DNA of 64,000 nt from Corynebacterium freneyi (GTDB lineage Bacteria; Actinomycetota; Actinomycetes; Mycobacteriales; Mycobacteriaceae). The position numbers and the translations under genes are program-made. Of this stretch, positions 62,674-64,000 are shown piece by piece. The stretch's first letter is position 1. The number at the start of each line of letters is the position of its first letter. The notes under the pieces are model-generated. The model did no database searches. It saw only the letters and a program-made list of their open reading frames with translations, and was not told where the DNA came from. The stretch is from contig NZ_CP047357.1 of assembly GCF_030408835.1 (NCBI RefSeq), forward strand, positions 806,001 to 870,000. Reading direction: 5' to 3'.

Positions 62674-64000
62674 CTACGTCCCGCAGTACGTGGTGTAGTC
62701 GCCGAACTCTGCGGGCGCGGGGCGTTCGTAGCGTTCGTCGTCGGGATTGTCGCTGGTGACGTAGGGGGCGGTGATGCGCGCGAGCAGCGCGTGGAAGGGG
62801 CCCATGTCGCGGGGTTGGGTGGCGTCGGCGGCCCCTGCGGCGGCCAGCGCTTCTTCGACCAGGTGGTTGCGGGGGATGTAGATCGGGTTCGACCGTCGCA
62901 TCGACTCGGCGTCGGGCGAGAGTTCGCGCCATGCGGCGAGCCATTCCCGTGCGCGGTCGTAGTCGGAGAAGTGGGCGAGCAGCGCGTCCTCGACGGTGTC
63001 GGGGGAGTCGCCGTCCCGCCCGTCGGCTGCGGCGACGAGCGTCAGCGCGCGGTGGACGAGCGTGTGGTCGGGCGCGTCGTCGCCGAGCATTGCCAGCCAT
63101 TCCTCGACGACGGCGTCGACGGCAACGGCGTCGGCCCGGTCGGCTCCACCGGCCAGCCCCAATTTCGCCCGCCACGCATCGCGGATGCGGCCGTCCATCA
63201 GCCCCCTGAACCCGGCCAGGTGTTCGCGGGCGAGGGCCAGTGCGCGGTCGGGGTCGGCGTCGTAAAGCGGGGCGAGGGTTTCGGTGAACCGCGCCAAATC
63301 CCATTCGAGCACGCGGGGTTGGGCCCCGAAGGCGTAGATGCCCTGACCGTCGATGGAGCTGAACACCGCGCGCGGATCGTGGGCGTCGAGGAAGGCGCAG
63401 GGCCCGTAGTCGATGGTCTCGCCGGAGATGGTGACGTTGTCGGTGTTCATCACCCCGTGCACGAAGCCGGCGCCCAGCCATGCCGCGACGAGGTCGGCCT
63501 GGGCGTCGGCGACGGCATCGAACAAGGCGAGCGGACGGTCGGCCTCCGGCAGATCGAGCAGGTGGGGGTAGTGGCGGACGGCGGCATGGTCGACGAGACG
63601 CTTGACGACGTCGTCGCCGCCGTGGGCTCGCGCGAACTGGAAAGAGCCGACCCGCAGGTGGCTCGACGCGACGCGCACCAGCACTGCGCCCGGAAGTACC
63701 CGTTCCCGCTGGACGTGGCCACCCGTTGCGATGACCGCCAGCGCCCGGGTCGTGGGAATGCCCAGCGCGTGCATCGCCTCGGCCACAAGGTATTCGCGCA
63801 GCATCGGGCCCAACGCCGCCAGGCCGTCGCCGCGCCGGGCGAAGGGCGTCGGGCCGGAGCCCTTCAGGTGAATGTCGCGGAGATTGCCGTTGCGGTCGGT
63901 GATCTCGCCAAGCAGCAGTGCGCGGCCGTCGCCGAGGATGGGGACGAAATGACCGAATTGGTGGCCCGAGTACGCCTGCGCGATCGGGCGGTACGGCGCG
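62674..64000 (-). CDS. selO: SelO family protein AMPylase, C-terminal part
   Basis: Pseudokinase-fold AMPylase (YdiU/SelO) that transfers AMP to proteins. The N-terminus lies outside the window; 441 residues are present. QAYSGHQFGHFVPILGDGRA, DIHLKGSGPTPFARRGDG and FVHGVMNTDNVTISGETIDY are the family motifs. The end YTTYCGT places Cys three from the C-terminus, where eukaryotic SelO has selenocysteine. Two copies of the repeated DNA word lie inside (63258-63268 and 63600-63610). Confidence 0.93.
   Translation of the reverse strand, partial: APYRPIAQAYSGHQFGHFVPILGDGRALLLGEITDRNGNLRDIHLKGSGPTPFARRGDGLAALGPMLREYLVAEAMHALGIPTTRALAVIATGGHVQRERVLPGAVLVRVASSHLRVGSFQFARAHGGDDVVKRLVDHAAVRHYPHLLDLPEADRPLALFDAVADAQADLVAAWLGAGFVHGVMNTDNVTISGETIDYGPCAFLDAHDPRAVFSSIDGQGIYAFGAQPRVLEWDLARFTETLAPLYDADPDRALALAREHLAGFRGLMDGRIRDAWRAKLGLAGGADRADAVAVDAVVEEWLAMLGDDAPDHTLVHRALTLVAAADGRDGDSPDTVEDALLAHFSDYDRAREWLAAWRELSPDAESMRRSNPIYIPRNHLVEEALAAAGAADATQPRDMGPFHALLARITAPYVTSDNPDDERYERPAPAEFGDYTTYCGT

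Noticed and set aside
3538..63610. CGTCGTCAAGC as an FtsK-orienting (KOPS) sequence
   Set aside because: Six plus and seven minus copies of the main form show no strand bias, which polar sequences require.
1..64000. CRISPR array, rRNA or tRNA genes
   Set aside because: No regularly spaced repeats and no cloverleaf-like sequence with a TTCRANNC T-loop in a plausible frame were noticed by eye; a covariance-model scan would be decisive.

Overview
This window is GC-rich, densely packed chromosomal DNA with frequent GTG starts and 4-bp stop/start overlaps. The gene neighbourhoods nadD-rsfS-gpgP-degV, comEA-comEC-holA-rpsT and lepA point to an actinobacterium of the Mycobacteriales, most likely a high-GC Corynebacterium. 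The genus is an inference from gene content; no rRNA is present.

Layout. (1) 1-6601: nitrate transporter narK (cut by the window edge) diverges from a molybdenum-cofactor cluster: mog, mobA, moaC, moeA, moaE, moaD, moaA. This fits respiratory or assimilatory nitrate reduction that needs Moco. (2) 6746-17291: housekeeping block nadD, rsfS, gpgP-like phosphatase, degV, comEA, comEC, holA, rpsT, a PemK/MazF-like gene and lepA. (3) 17361-30197: an accessory island. Two different ISL3-family elements, each with its own perfect 8-bp target duplication, bracket a type I restriction-modification operon (hsdM-hsdS-hsdR) with a GIY-YIG nuclease gene upstream, an AT-richer unknown gene downstream and a membrane-anchored DUF4352-like protein. 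(4) 30269-36910: an RNase HI-like protein, an MFS exporter and four poorly characterised genes, one with a SWIM zinc finger. (5) 37077-41831: a four-gene operon for a 2-oxoacid:ferredoxin oxidoreductase whose electron-transfer subunit is a GltD-like flavoprotein fused to a two-cluster ferredoxin. (6) 42083-64000: a CPA2 antiporter, a large unknown coiled-coil protein, a TrpXYZ-like ABC importer, RluA-type pseudouridine synthase, MetY-like sulfhydrylase, lipoproteins, CapA-like protein, an AGPS-like FAD oxidase, glpD, pntAB, a decayed PIN toxin-antitoxin locus and the C-terminal part of SelO.

The most unexpected signal is not a gene. The 11-mer CGTCGTCAAGC occurs 13 times in the 64 kb, with four more copies of the variant CGTCGTAAAGC. 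Copies lie on both strands, inside genes in two reading frames, and in intergenic gaps. Within genes they often force the uncommon codons CTT or GTA. This looks like a selected chromosomal DNA word of unknown role. Other non-genic structures are a cluster of six AAACCACGGGGTC-type repeats at 41916-42030, a perfect 18-bp inverted repeat at 1665-1751, and a 27-bp repeat that builds both a mini-ORF and the N-terminus of mog.
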